Shown piece by piece: positions 28,186 to 35,629 of a stretch of DNA of 37,228 nucleotides (its first letter is position 1; each line of letters starts with the position of its first letter). A program made the translations under genes and the position numbers. Origin of the DNA: Candidatus Pelagibacter sp. (lineage in GTDB: Bacteria; Pseudomonadota; Alphaproteobacteria; Pelagibacterales; Pelagibacteraceae); assembly GCA_016778675.1 (NCBI GenBank), contig JADHPA010000004.1:1-37228 (forward strand). The letters are read 5' to 3'. Below the pieces are notes generated by a model. It saw only the letters and a program-made list of their open reading frames with translations, made no database searches and had not been told where the DNA came from.

Positions 28186-29034
28186 TCATTTTACGCGTTT
28201 AAATGATTTGTTGCCTTTTATTGAGTTAATTAGACCAGACCATCTTTCAATATACTTTTCTTTTTTTTCTATATCTCTAATCAATGTAAACATAATTATT
28301 CTAAATAGTATTCTTATCATAATTGGTATAAATATCAAAATTGCTAAAAAAAATGTATAATGTTTTTTATAATAGTAAAACTTTGACCAAATAAAATGCC
28401 AAGTATAAAGTTTTTCTAATTGTTTTTTCTCATAAATATTACTCGTTGATACAGAAGTTCCTACATAGTGTTTTATCTTAATATTATTTATTTGGTAATT
28501 TTTTTTTATTTGATGAGATCTTAAACAAAAATCACTTTCCTCAAAATATAAAAAATAATTTTCATCAAAGCCACCAATGAGGTCAAAAGTTTTCTTTTCA
28601 AAAAACATACATGATCCGCTTATAAATTTCATCTCTTCTATTTTTTTTTTATTATCACTTTGAATAAGTGATTTTGGATTTGCATTTATAAATCTTGGAC
28701 CTAATACTGAAAAATTATCATTCAAGATTTTTGCTGCATCTAAAAATTTATTAATATTAGTTTCATTCAATCCACTAATATCAGGATTACTTATTAAAAA
28801 ATATTTTGTACTTACTAATTTACTTGCATAATTTATTGCTGACCCATAACCATTATTTTCTATAATATTTATTGAAACTTCTGGAAAATTTTTGTTTATG
28901 ATATTTTTTAACTCAATATCATTAGAATTGTCTATTATTATAATTTTATATTTAATATGAATATCTTTAATGAAATTTAAAACTAAACTTTTGCTTTTAT
29001 GAGATAACAATATAATAGTAATTTCATTATTCAT
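28186..29034 (-). CDS. GT2 glycosyltransferase, rhamnosyltransferase-like
   Basis: The N-terminal GT-A domain shows ITIILLSHKS, IIIDNSND, NNGYGSAINYA, and the DxD-like SNPDIS; GGFDENYFLYFEESDFCLR is typical of dTDP-rhamnosyl transferases. A hydrophobic stretch (FFLAILIFIPIMIRILFRI) near residue 235 may anchor the protein in the membrane. It is 282 residues long. Pairing with rfbC suggests rhamnose transfer, which is an inference. It follows the recombinase gene by 6 bases on the minus strand. Confidence 0.84.
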   Translation of the reverse strand: MNNEITIILLSHKSKSLVLNFIKDIHIKYKIIIIDNSNDIELKNIINKNFPEVSINIIENNGYGSAINYASKLVSTKYFLISNPDISGLNETNINKFLDAAKILNDNFSVLGPRFINANPKSLIQSDNKKKIEEMKFISGSCMFFEKKTFDLIGGFDENYFLYFEESDFCLRSHQIKKNYQINNIKIKHYVGTSVSTSNIYEKKQLEKLYTWHFIWSKFYYYKKHYTFFLAILIFIPIMIRILFRIIMFTLIRDIEKKEKYIERWSGLINSIKGNKSFKRVK

Positions 29035-29040
29035 TTCTTC

Positions 29041-29997
29041 TTAAATTTTTATTTTATTTAATGCATTATTTTTAAATAAATTTGCCTCTTTAATATATCT
29101 TCTTACCATTTCTGTTGATTTATGTCCTGTCATAGCCATTATACTTCTTTCTTCAGCTCCTGATTCAGCAGCCGATGTTGCAAAACCTGACCTTAAACTA
29201 TGTCCAGAATAATTTTTGCTATCTATGCCCGCTAATTTTAAATATTCTTTGATAAGTAAAGCTACTGTTTGATCTGTTAGTCGGTTTTCTGATAAATTTG
29301 AGCCTTTTGTAAATCTTCTAAATAAAGGACCTGATGTAATTTTAGCTATCTCGATCCATTTTTGCATTGAATGAACTGGGCAATATTTTGAATTATTGAA
29401 GTAGGGTAGAGCCTTTAATGTACCTTCTCCCAATTGGTCTGTTTTAGATTTCCTTAAATTAATTTTTAGGCCCTCTGATACAAATTCTAGATCATCATAG
29501 TCTAATGAAACTATCTCATTTCTCCTAAATCCTCCAGAAAACCCAATTAATATAATTGATCGATCCCTGAGTTTTTTAATTTCTTCATTTTTTTGTTCAT
29601 CTATAACATTAATTATTTTTTTTAAACTATTGATTAATAAAGGTTTTTTTGCTTTTTGAGAGCTTCCTTTTCTTCTTTTAATGCCCATTATATTCTCAAT
29701 AATTGATGGGTGTTTTGTATCTAAATAGTAACCTTTAACCTTATGTATAACGCCTATTGATACCAATCTTCTTTTTAAAGTGCTCATTTTGATATCTTTG
29801 GTTGATAAATGCGTTAAATATAACGTAACTATTTTTGGTTCAGATGGTAAAGATTTAAATCCATTTTGTGCGCAGAATAATCCAAAATCATTAAAATCTG
29901 ATTTATAAGCTCTCACAGTATTTATAGCTTTAGAGTTCTTTAGATTTAATAAAGTTTCTTCCTGTAAGGCTTTTATATCTGTTATTATATTATTCAT
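29041..29997 (-). CDS. Tyrosine site-specific recombinase (Cre/phage-integrase type)
   Basis: Cuts and rejoins DNA at a specific core site. The 318 residues have an N-terminal SAM-like core-binding domain (~1-110) and a catalytic domain with the full set: Arg158 (GFRRNE), Lys185 (RKSKTDQ), His266-x-x-Arg269 (GHSLRSG), His292 (TGHKS) and nucleophile Tyr301 (RRYIKE). GHSLRSGFATSAAESG recalls Cre-like plasmid and phage enzymes more than XerC/XerD. No arm-binding N-terminal extension is seen. A 15-7-15 bp inverted repeat lies 4 bases upstream of its start codon. It is probably active, and closes the sugar module opposite tRNA-Glu. Confidence 0.9.
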   Translation of the reverse strand: MNNIITDIKALQEETLLNLKNSKAINTVRAYKSDFNDFGLFCAQNGFKSLPSEPKIVTLYLTHLSTKDIKMSTLKRRLVSIGVIHKVKGYYLDTKHPSIIENIMGIKRRKGSSQKAKKPLLINSLKKIINVIDEQKNEEIKKLRDRSIILIGFSGGFRRNEIVSLDYDDLEFVSEGLKINLRKSKTDQLGEGTLKALPYFNNSKYCPVHSMQKWIEIAKITSGPLFRRFTKGSNLSENRLTDQTVALLIKEYLKLAGIDSKNYSGHSLRSGFATSAAESGAEERSIMAMTGHKSTEMVRRYIKEANLFKNNALNKIKI

Positions 29998-30000
29998 ATT

Positions 30001-30037
30001 TATTACTATTGATAACCATTAATTATCGTTAGTAATA
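30001..30037. repeat. Imperfect inverted repeat, candidate recombinase core site
   Basis: Arms TATTACTATTGATAA and TTATCGTTAGTAATA (13 of 15 positions complementary) flank the 7-base spacer CCATTAA. Arm and spacer sizes resemble loxP (13-8-13) and dif (11-6-11) sites, and the two mismatches lie together inside the arm. Position just before the recombinase start fits a recombination core, or an operator by which the protein controls its own gene. No second copy was noticed in the window. Confidence 0.5.
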
Positions 30038-30079
30038 TATTAAGTGTTTTTGTTTGTCAATACATATAAATATAAAATA

Positions 30080-30517
30080 ATGATTAGAAAATTAGAGCAA
30101 AAAGATAAGGAAAATTGGACTAGATTATATAATGATTATGCCGATTTCTACAAAGTCCCAATGAATACCGGGATTTTAGATAATCTTTGGAGCTGGATTC
30201 ACGATGATAATCATATTGTTAATGGCATTTGCTTTGAATTAGAAGGTAAAATCGTTGGTATTGCTCATTATAGAACAATGCCAAGACCAATTAAGGGCCA
30301 ATATATTGGCTTTTTAGATGATCTATTTGTGGAACCGGAGTTTAGAGGTCAAAAAATAGCACAAAAGCTTATTGTTCATCTAAAATCCCTATCTAAAGCT
30401 AATAATTGGGATGGAATTCGTTGGATCACCCACTCTTCCAACCAAAATGCTAAGAAATTATATGATAAAATAGCAAATAATACTGGTTTTGAACTATATG
30501 AACTTAAAGGGGACTAA
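30080..30517 (+). CDS. GNAT family N-acetyltransferase
   Basis: Acetyl-CoA-dependent acetyltransferase of unknown substrate. Motif A reads LDDLFVEPEFRGQKIAQKLI, with the Q/R-x-x-G-x-A loop; the C-terminal WITHSSNQNAKKLYDKIANNTGFELY is typical of the fold. The ATG at 30080 (MIRKLEQKDKENW) is preferred to the GTG at 30044, giving 145 residues. It is divergent from the recombinase and overlaps the alkyltransferase gene by 20 bases. Confidence 0.86.
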   Translation: MIRKLEQKDKENWTRLYNDYADFYKVPMNTGILDNLWSWIHDDNHIVNGICFELEGKIVGIAHYRTMPRPIKGQYIGFLDDLFVEPEFRGQKIAQKLIVHLKSLSKANNWDGIRWITHSSNQNAKKLYDKIANNTGFELYELKGD

Positions 30518-30776
30518 GTTTCAGATAAAAGTCTGGAATTACTTAAGGAAAATACCCAGGGGCAAAGTTAAGACCTACTTGGAAGTTGCTAAAGCCATTG
30601 GAAAACCTAAGGCATTCAGAGCTGTTGCTAATGCAGTGGGTAAAAACCCTTATCCACCCAAAATACCCTGTCATAGGGTGATAAGATCAGACGGAAGTCT
30701 TGGTGGCTACTCAGCAAAAGGTGGAATTAGGCTAAAACGTCAATTATTAAGGTCTGAGAAGGTGTTAATCAAATAG
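30498..30776 (+). CDS. Single-domain methylated-DNA-protein cysteine methyltransferase
   Basis: Corresponds to the C-terminal DNA-binding and active-site domain of Ogt/MGMT: GTKFQIKVWNYLRKIPRGKV, the RAVANAVGKNP arginine-finger region, and IPCHRVI with the acceptor Cys, followed by GSLGGYSAKGG. The N-terminal domain is absent. Alkyltransferase-like proteins of this size usually have Trp or Ala at the Cys position, but here Cys is kept, so suicidal alkyl transfer is possible. ATG 30498 (92 residues) is preferred to the TTG at 30489. The gene overlaps the GNAT gene by 20 bases. Confidence 0.87.
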   Translation: MNLKGTKFQIKVWNYLRKIPRGKVKTYLEVAKAIGKPKAFRAVANAVGKNPYPPKIPCHRVIRSDGSLGGYSAKGGIRLKRQLLRSEKVLIK

Positions 30777-30834
30777 AGATTTTAACCTATTAAAAGCATC
30801 TAAAAGTCAATAAAATCAATACTTATAGAGCTTT

Positions 30835-30863
30835 TTTATAACAATAACTAAAAATGTTATAAT
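30835..30863 (+). promoter_or_regulatory. Candidate promoter of the RNA-like element
   Basis: A perfect TATAAT (30858-30863) is preceded by TTTATA with a 17-base spacer. The predicted start is near 30870, just before the first arm of the long-range stem. The boxes are embedded in the inverted repeat TTATAACA-11-TGTTATAA (30836-30862), which could be an operator. Confidence 0.42.
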
Positions 30864-30869
30864 GCACCC

Positions 30870-31045
30870 TTTAGTTGTACCAGATATGAGATCATGCTAA
30901 AATTAAGGTGCTCTATGGACGTTTAAATGGCATATTCTGATAGTGCATTGCTCTAGTTTTCAACAATAACAACAGTTTTTTAGTTGTCCAAAAAAGCTCA
31001 ATTTTAAAGGGTTTTTGACCCCACTTCATATCTGGGCAACATATC
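30870..31045 (+). ncRNA. Candidate structured non-coding RNA (about 175 nt)
   Basis: CCAGATATGA (30880-30889) is exactly complementary to TCATATCTGG (31026-31035), and GTTG (30874-30877) to CAAC (31037-31040), giving a 14-pair closing stem with one small internal loop. Inside, TAAAATT (30898-30904) can pair with AATTTTA (31000-31006), and GGGTTTTTGACCC forms a small hairpin on the 3' side. A closing stem, asymmetric bubble and long inner arm recall 6S RNA, but no family-specific sequence was recognised. The strand is uncertain: a TATAAT on the minus strand (31046-31051) also abuts the element. Confidence 0.45.
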
Positions 31046-31309
31046 ATTATATTTTATAGATCTAATATTGGATATAAACGTTGATATACAATGCTTTTTT
31101 ATTGATTAGAATAATTTTTAAAAAATTAAATTTTAATTAGATATCATGACTTTAATTTAAAAAAGTATTTATAAATTTTTAACTACGATTATGCTATTTT
31201 CTTCTTATTTTGATAATTAGTTATTATAATAAAAATATAATAATTACAATAGTATAATTAGTAAACTTAATGTATTATATTAAGTATTAGTAAATAAAAG
31301 TTACCTATA

Positions 31310-32158
31310 TTAAATTCTTTTGACCACTACTTCTCTTCTAGAAATATAAATACCACTTAGCACAATTATAAAGAGACCTAAAAATGTCCAATTATCAGGG
31401 AAATCACCAAAGAAATAGTAACCAATAATCACATTAGGAATTATCTCAGTATAGCCTAAAGGAGCTAATTTAGATGCATCAGCGTATTTAAGCGACAATA
31501 TAAGGAATAAGTGGCCAATGCATGCAAAGACCCCTATTCCAGCCATAATAGACCACTGATTAAGAGTAGGTTTAACCCAAATAAAAGGAATTATCATAGA
31601 TATTATGATCGCCCCTACTAAACCTGTTAATAAAAGTGTTAATAATGGATTGTCTGAAGTACTTAGCTTTCTTGTAATGATCAAATAAAAACCATACATA
31701 ACACCTGTTCCTAGGGCAGCAAAACTTGCTAGATTTAATTCTAAAAAACCTGGCCTAATTACTACTAAGGAACCTACAAATCCAATTATTACAGCTGTCC
31801 ATCTTCTTAAACCCACCTTCTCACCTAATAAAATGGGTGAAAATGCTGTAACGATTAATGGAGCAATAAAAGCTAATGTTAAAGCTTTAGCTAATGAGAT
31901 TACAGATATTGAATAAAAAAAACATACATTCGCAGAAAGTAAAATCAAACCTCTAAGTATTTGTAGTTTTGGTTTATCAGACCAGACTAGGTGTTTTTTA
32001 TAAAAGAAAAACATTATTGGAAGAGTAAATACAACTGTGAAAAAATACCTAGCCCAAGTTATTTGTAGTACTGGTAAATCTGTACTTAAATATTTTGCAA
32101 ATCCATCCATTACTGGAAGAAACATCCAACCTAATAAGCTAAAAATAATGGCTTTCAT
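31310..32158 (-). CDS. DMT/EamA family exporter
   Basis: Ten-helix permease of the drug/metabolite superfamily with two EamA repeats (residues ~1-135 and ~145-275). Segments such as ITWARYFFTVVFTLPIMFFF, LAKALTLAFIAPLIVTAFSPILLGEKVGLRRW and LGYTEIIPNVIIGYYFFGDFP are characteristic. It is 282 residues long. The substrate is unknown; amino acid or metabolite export is common in the family. It is last in the minus-strand run, 17 bases after the AEC carrier. Confidence 0.86.
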   Translation of the reverse strand: MKAIIFSLLGWMFLPVMDGFAKYLSTDLPVLQITWARYFFTVVFTLPIMFFFYKKHLVWSDKPKLQILRGLILLSANVCFFYSISVISLAKALTLAFIAPLIVTAFSPILLGEKVGLRRWTAVIIGFVGSLVVIRPGFLELNLASFAALGTGVMYGFYLIITRKLSTSDNPLLTLLLTGLVGAIIISMIIPFIWVKPTLNQWSIMAGIGVFACIGHLFLILSLKYADASKLAPLGYTEIIPNVIIGYYFFGDFPDNWTFLGLFIIVLSGIYISRREVVVKRI

Positions 32159-32175
32159 AAGCCAATAGATACAGT

Positions 32176-33072
32176 TTAATTGAAGTACTTTAAAGCAAAG
32201 AATACTACTATTGGAATAGTAATAAAAGACATCAATGTTGATGTTACAATTGTACTAGCAATACTATCAACAATTTTTTTAGGCGAATACATCGAACCAA
32301 CAAGATAATTTAATACAGCACTAGGCATTGCACTTTGTATTAATAAAACACCAGCTGCAAAACCATTTAAATCGAGTTTATTTATTATAAGAATACATAT
32401 AATTGGACCTAAAATAACACGTCCTAAGGCTAATATGATTGAGTCTTTTAAAGAAAACTTAAACCTTGTTAAGGCTATACCAAGGGACATTAAAACTAAA
32501 AATATTGTTGCATATGTTAGAAGAAAAGTGGTGTTTTCAAGAAATACTGGGACATCTAAGTTAAAATAAAGAAATAATATTGATATTATTATTGCATAAA
32601 CAGGTGGACTTTTAAGAACCACATTAAAAGAAAATTTTTTTTTAGCAAGAAAAACACCCAATGTAAAATGAAACAAAATTATAACAGAGGCTATAGCAGA
32701 TGCTACGCCAAGCCCTTCAGTGCCATAAGCAAAAAGACAAATTGGTATACCCATATTACCAGTATTTGGTAAAATCATTGGTGGTAGCTCCATACTTAGA
32801 TCTCTTTTTAAAATAAAAAGAAGTATTAAACCAACTATGGAAAAGCCTACAATCATAACTAAAGCATAGAAGAAGTAGGAGGTAAAAACTGCTAAAGTAA
32901 TACCTGTGGTAGTTACAGTATAAAAAATCATTGCAGGCGTTCCTATATTACCTGCAAAATTAGTTATGAAATTAGTGTCTATTTTTGGATTTTTTTTCCC
33001 CAGGTAATAACCAATACCGATAACAAAAAAAACAGGAAATAAGACTTCAAAAATTTTGGAATATAATTCCAT
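32176..33072 (-). CDS. AEC (auxin efflux carrier) family transporter
   Basis: Inner-membrane carrier of about ten helices. PPMILPNTGNMGIPICLFAYG is the typical crossover motif of the AEC family, repeated loosely as LLIQSAMPSAVLNYLVGSMY in the C-terminal half. It is 298 residues long. Bacterial members move organic acids such as malate, but the substrate here is unknown. It shares one base with hom, pointing to coupled translation. Confidence 0.88.
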   Translation of the reverse strand: MELYSKIFEVLFPVFFVIGIGYYLGKKNPKIDTNFITNFAGNIGTPAMIFYTVTTTGITLAVFTSYFFYALVMIVGFSIVGLILLFILKRDLSMELPPMILPNTGNMGIPICLFAYGTEGLGVASAIASVIILFHFTLGVFLAKKKFSFNVVLKSPPVYAIIISILFLYFNLDVPVFLENTTFLLTYATIFLVLMSLGIALTRFKFSLKDSIILALGRVILGPIICILIINKLDLNGFAAGVLLIQSAMPSAVLNYLVGSMYSPKKIVDSIASTIVTSTLMSFITIPIVVFFALKYFN

Positions 33073-34364
33073 TAATTATGAATTCTAATTAATGTAGGAT
33101 ATTTAAGAATATCTTTATCTTTTTTAAATTTTGCAAGACAGTTATTTGAATTAAGTTCGCTTGTTTTGTGAGTAATAATAACAACAGTAGCTTTATTATT
33201 TTTTTTATCTGGTGTTTGAATCATTCTTTTTACAGAAATTTTGTATTGAGCTAACCTGTTAGTAATTCTGGACAGAACGCCAGGTTTATCTTTAACTTCA
33301 AATCTCAAATATAAAGAATTAGTATAATTATTGACATTATAACATTTTATGGACTTGCGCTTGTTGTTAGGTATTCCAAAGGGTTTTTTAATATCCCCTT
33401 TCAAAATTGAAAGTAAATCAGAAAGTAATGATGAAGAAGTAGGTCCAGGCCCAGCACCCTCCCCTTGTAATATACTTTCACCAACAGGTTTACCTTCAAG
33501 TATGACAGCATTCATCACACCAGAAACATTACCAATGTAAGAATTTTTACTTACAAGACATGGGTGGACAGTTTCAAATAAACAACCATTAATAATTTCA
33601 GAAATACCAAGTAACTTAATACGTAAATTTAATTGGCTAGCTATTTCAATATCTTTTAATTCAATTTTTTCAATTCCTTCCATTAAACATTTATATTTTG
33701 AAATCTTAGTATTAAATGCAAGAGCAGACAAAATTCTTACTTTAGCAAAAGCATCAAAACCATTAAGATCTAATTTAGGGTTACCTGGTTCAGCATATCC
33801 TAATTTTTGAGCCTTTTTTAAAACATTGGCAAAACTATCTTTAGAATTTCTCATTTCTGATAGAATATAATTGGAAGTTCCATTCAAAATTCCATAAACT
33901 TTAGTAATTTTGTTAGTTGCTAGACCCTCTTTAATAGTTCTTAATATTGGAATACCACCAGCAACAGATGCTTCAAATTCAAGATTAACATTATTATCTT
34001 CAGCTAATTTAGCAAGATAATCTCCATGTTTTGATATTAGGGCTTTATTTGGTGTAATAACGTGAATTTTATTTCTTAAAGCAGTTTCAACTACTTTTTT
34101 AGAAATGCCATCAGACATTCCTATTGCTTCAAATAAAATATCAACTTTATTTAATTTAAAAATATCTAAAGGATTTTTAAAAAAGATATCTTTATTAACT
34201 TTAAATTTTCTTTTCTTTTTTATGTTTTTTGCAGAAACAGCTACAATATTAATTCTTTTACCAGTAATTAATTCAATTTCTTTTTTTTTTGTATTTAATT
34301 CATTTAGTAAATAATTACCTACTTGACCCAATCCAACTACAGCAATATTTAAATTCATTTTCAT
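33072..34364 (-). CDS. hom: Homoserine dehydrogenase
   Basis: Reduces aspartate semialdehyde to homoserine, the branch point to threonine and methionine. The NAD(P)-binding motif is VVGLGQVGNYLL, followed by VVETALRNKIHVITPNKALIS, EASVAGGIPILRTIKEG, LNGTSNYILSEM, and LDLNGFDAFAKVRILSALAF with catalytic Asp/Lys. A C-terminal ACT domain (LRFEVKDKPGVLSRITNRLA) points to feedback control by an amino acid. It is 430 residues long. The product feeds the divergent MetY reaction. It starts 1 base after the small lipoprotein gene. Confidence 0.95.
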   Translation of the reverse strand: MKMNLNIAVVGLGQVGNYLLNELNTKKKEIELITGKRINIVAVSAKNIKKKRKFKVNKDIFFKNPLDIFKLNKVDILFEAIGMSDGISKKVVETALRNKIHVITPNKALISKHGDYLAKLAEDNNVNLEFEASVAGGIPILRTIKEGLATNKITKVYGILNGTSNYILSEMRNSKDSFANVLKKAQKLGYAEPGNPKLDLNGFDAFAKVRILSALAFNTKISKYKCLMEGIEKIELKDIEIASQLNLRIKLLGISEIINGCLFETVHPCLVSKNSYIGNVSGVMNAVILEGKPVGESILQGEGAGPGPTSSSLLSDLLSILKGDIKKPFGIPNNKRKSIKCYNVNNYTNSLYLRFEVKDKPGVLSRITNRLAQYKISVKRMIQTPDKKNNKATVVIITHKTSELNSNNCLAKFKKDKDILKYPTLIRIHN

Positions 34365-34577
34365 TTACTTGTTTATATCAGGATACTCTGTGTTTTTTGA
34401 ATATTCTTTAAGAAATAATTCAAATTCATTAAAAGACATTCTTTTAAATTCTGTATCTGATAAATTAAAATTCTTAACATTTGTTTTTTTTAAAGTATTA
34501 TCATTAAGTTCAACTATATTATCGTTTAAATTACATGCCGATAAAATAAATAAACAAATTAATGTAAGATATTTCAT
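34365..34577 (-). CDS. Small lipoprotein of unknown function
   Basis: 70 residues with a clear lipoprotein signal (YLTLICLFILSAC, lipid-modified Cys15) and a polar mature part rich in Asn, Lys and Glu. It overlaps the argC end by 4 bases and is followed directly by hom, so translation is coupled in the operon. No known family is recognised. A longer antisense frame (34369-34590) is a shadow. Confidence 0.7.
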   Translation of the reverse strand: MKYLTLICLFILSACNLNDNIVELNDNTLKKTNVKNFNLSDTEFKRMSFNEFELFLKEYSKNTEYPDINK

Positions 34578-35596
34578 TTTAATCCTCTGAATTTATTAAA
34601 TCCAAATCTAATATTCATATTTTGTATAGCTTGTCCTGCACCACCTTTAATTAAATTATCTATTGCTGATAAGATAATAATTCTATCTTTATACTTAGTT
34701 TTGCAAATTGATATATGGCAATTATTTGTATTAATTATATCATTTGTACTTATTAAAGAATTAGTTTTTAGAATTTTTACAAATCCATTATTGGGATAAT
34801 GATTAATCAATACTTTTTCTAATTTCTTAATAGTAGAGCCTTTATTAAGGTCTACATAAATGGTGCTTAATATTCCTCTAAACATTGGTGTTAAATGTGG
34901 TGTAAAAGTAAAATTTACTTTCTTTTTTGTAAAAGAATTTAATTCTTGTTGTATTTCAGAATTGTGTCGATGAAAACCAACACCGTATGCACTTAAGGAT
35001 TCATAAAGGTTTTTATTTTTATACTTGTCATGCACTCCTCTACCTGCACCAGAATATCCAGATTTAGAATCTATAATTATATTATTAACTTTAATTAAAT
35101 TTTTTTTAATCAATGGAATTAACGGCAACAATATTGATGTTGGATAACAACCTGGGCAGCCAATAATATTAAAATTTTTAACTTTTTCACCTGTAATTTC
35201 AGGTAATGAATATATAGATTTTTTAATATTTGAAATTGATCTGTGATTTTGTTTATACCATTTTAAATATAAGGATGCATTATTAAGTCTAAAATCTGCT
35301 GCCAAATCAATTAGCACATTATGTTTTAATAAACTATTAGATATAGATTGTGCCTCACCATTTGGTAATGCAGTAAATACCAAGTCTACTTCTTTTAAAA
35401 ATGATTTATTAAATTTAGTAATCTTTGGTAAATTTTTTGATTTTAATGATTTTTCATAACTGGTAATTTTCTTACCAACAGATGAACTACCACATAAATA
35501 TTTTATATTAATATTTTTGTGCTTAACTAATAACTTTATTAATTGAACACCAATATAACCAGTAGAACCAGCAACTAAAACATTAAGCTTAGGCAT
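34574..35596 (-). CDS. argC: N-acetyl-gamma-glutamyl-phosphate reductase
   Basis: Third step of arginine synthesis: NADPH reduction of N-acetylglutamyl phosphate to the semialdehyde. The nucleotide motif is AGSTGYIGVQL and the catalytic cysteine is in IIGCPGCYPTSILLPL; SGYSGAGRG, RHNSEIQQEL and FTPHLTPMFRGIL are family marks. The 340 residues fit the long form. It follows rpsI on the same strand after 33 bases. Confidence 0.95.
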   Translation of the reverse strand: MPKLNVLVAGSTGYIGVQLIKLLVKHKNINIKYLCGSSSVGKKITSYEKSLKSKNLPKITKFNKSFLKEVDLVFTALPNGEAQSISNSLLKHNVLIDLAADFRLNNASLYLKWYKQNHRSISNIKKSIYSLPEITGEKVKNFNIIGCPGCYPTSILLPLIPLIKKNLIKVNNIIIDSKSGYSGAGRGVHDKYKNKNLYESLSAYGVGFHRHNSEIQQELNSFTKKKVNFTFTPHLTPMFRGILSTIYVDLNKGSTIKKLEKVLINHYPNNGFVKILKTNSLISTNDIINTNNCHISICKTKYKDRIIILSAIDNLIKGGAGQAIQNMNIRFGFNKFRGLK

Positions 35597-35629
35597 TGTT
35601 TATTATAACTATTTTGAAATAAAAAAGAA

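Larger units (their letters stand above)
30777..31309. other. Gene-free stretch of 533 bases
   Basis: The only long non-coding stretch in the window. No ORF over a few codons with coding character is seen. The left half contains the promoter-like and RNA-like elements listed separately and is less AT-rich than the right half. From about 31046 to the end the DNA is nearly pure A/T with short palindromes such as ACTTAAT-7-ATTAAGT (31265-31285); nothing recognisable was found there. It separates the alkyltransferase gene from the convergent DMT transporter. Confidence 0.7.

Noticed and set aside
23660-30080. tRNA-Glu 3' end duplicated as an attachment site near the recombinase
   Set aside because: No copy of the T-arm/acceptor sequence was found near 29-31 kb, so no tRNA-type att pair is supported.
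31265-31285. ACTTAAT-7-ATTAAGT palindrome as terminator of the DMT gene
   Set aside because: The stem is almost all A-T and has no clear U-run on the relevant strand; chance palindromes are expected here.
30777-31309. tmRNA, RNase P RNA or SRP RNA in the long spacer
   Set aside because: No tRNA-like T-arm with CCA, no RNase P core motif and no SRP tetraloop region were recognised.
34369-34590. Plus-strand ORF of 73 residues antisense to the small lipoprotein
   Set aside because: The minus-strand frame has a clear lipobox and operon overlap; the antisense frame has no recognisable feature.
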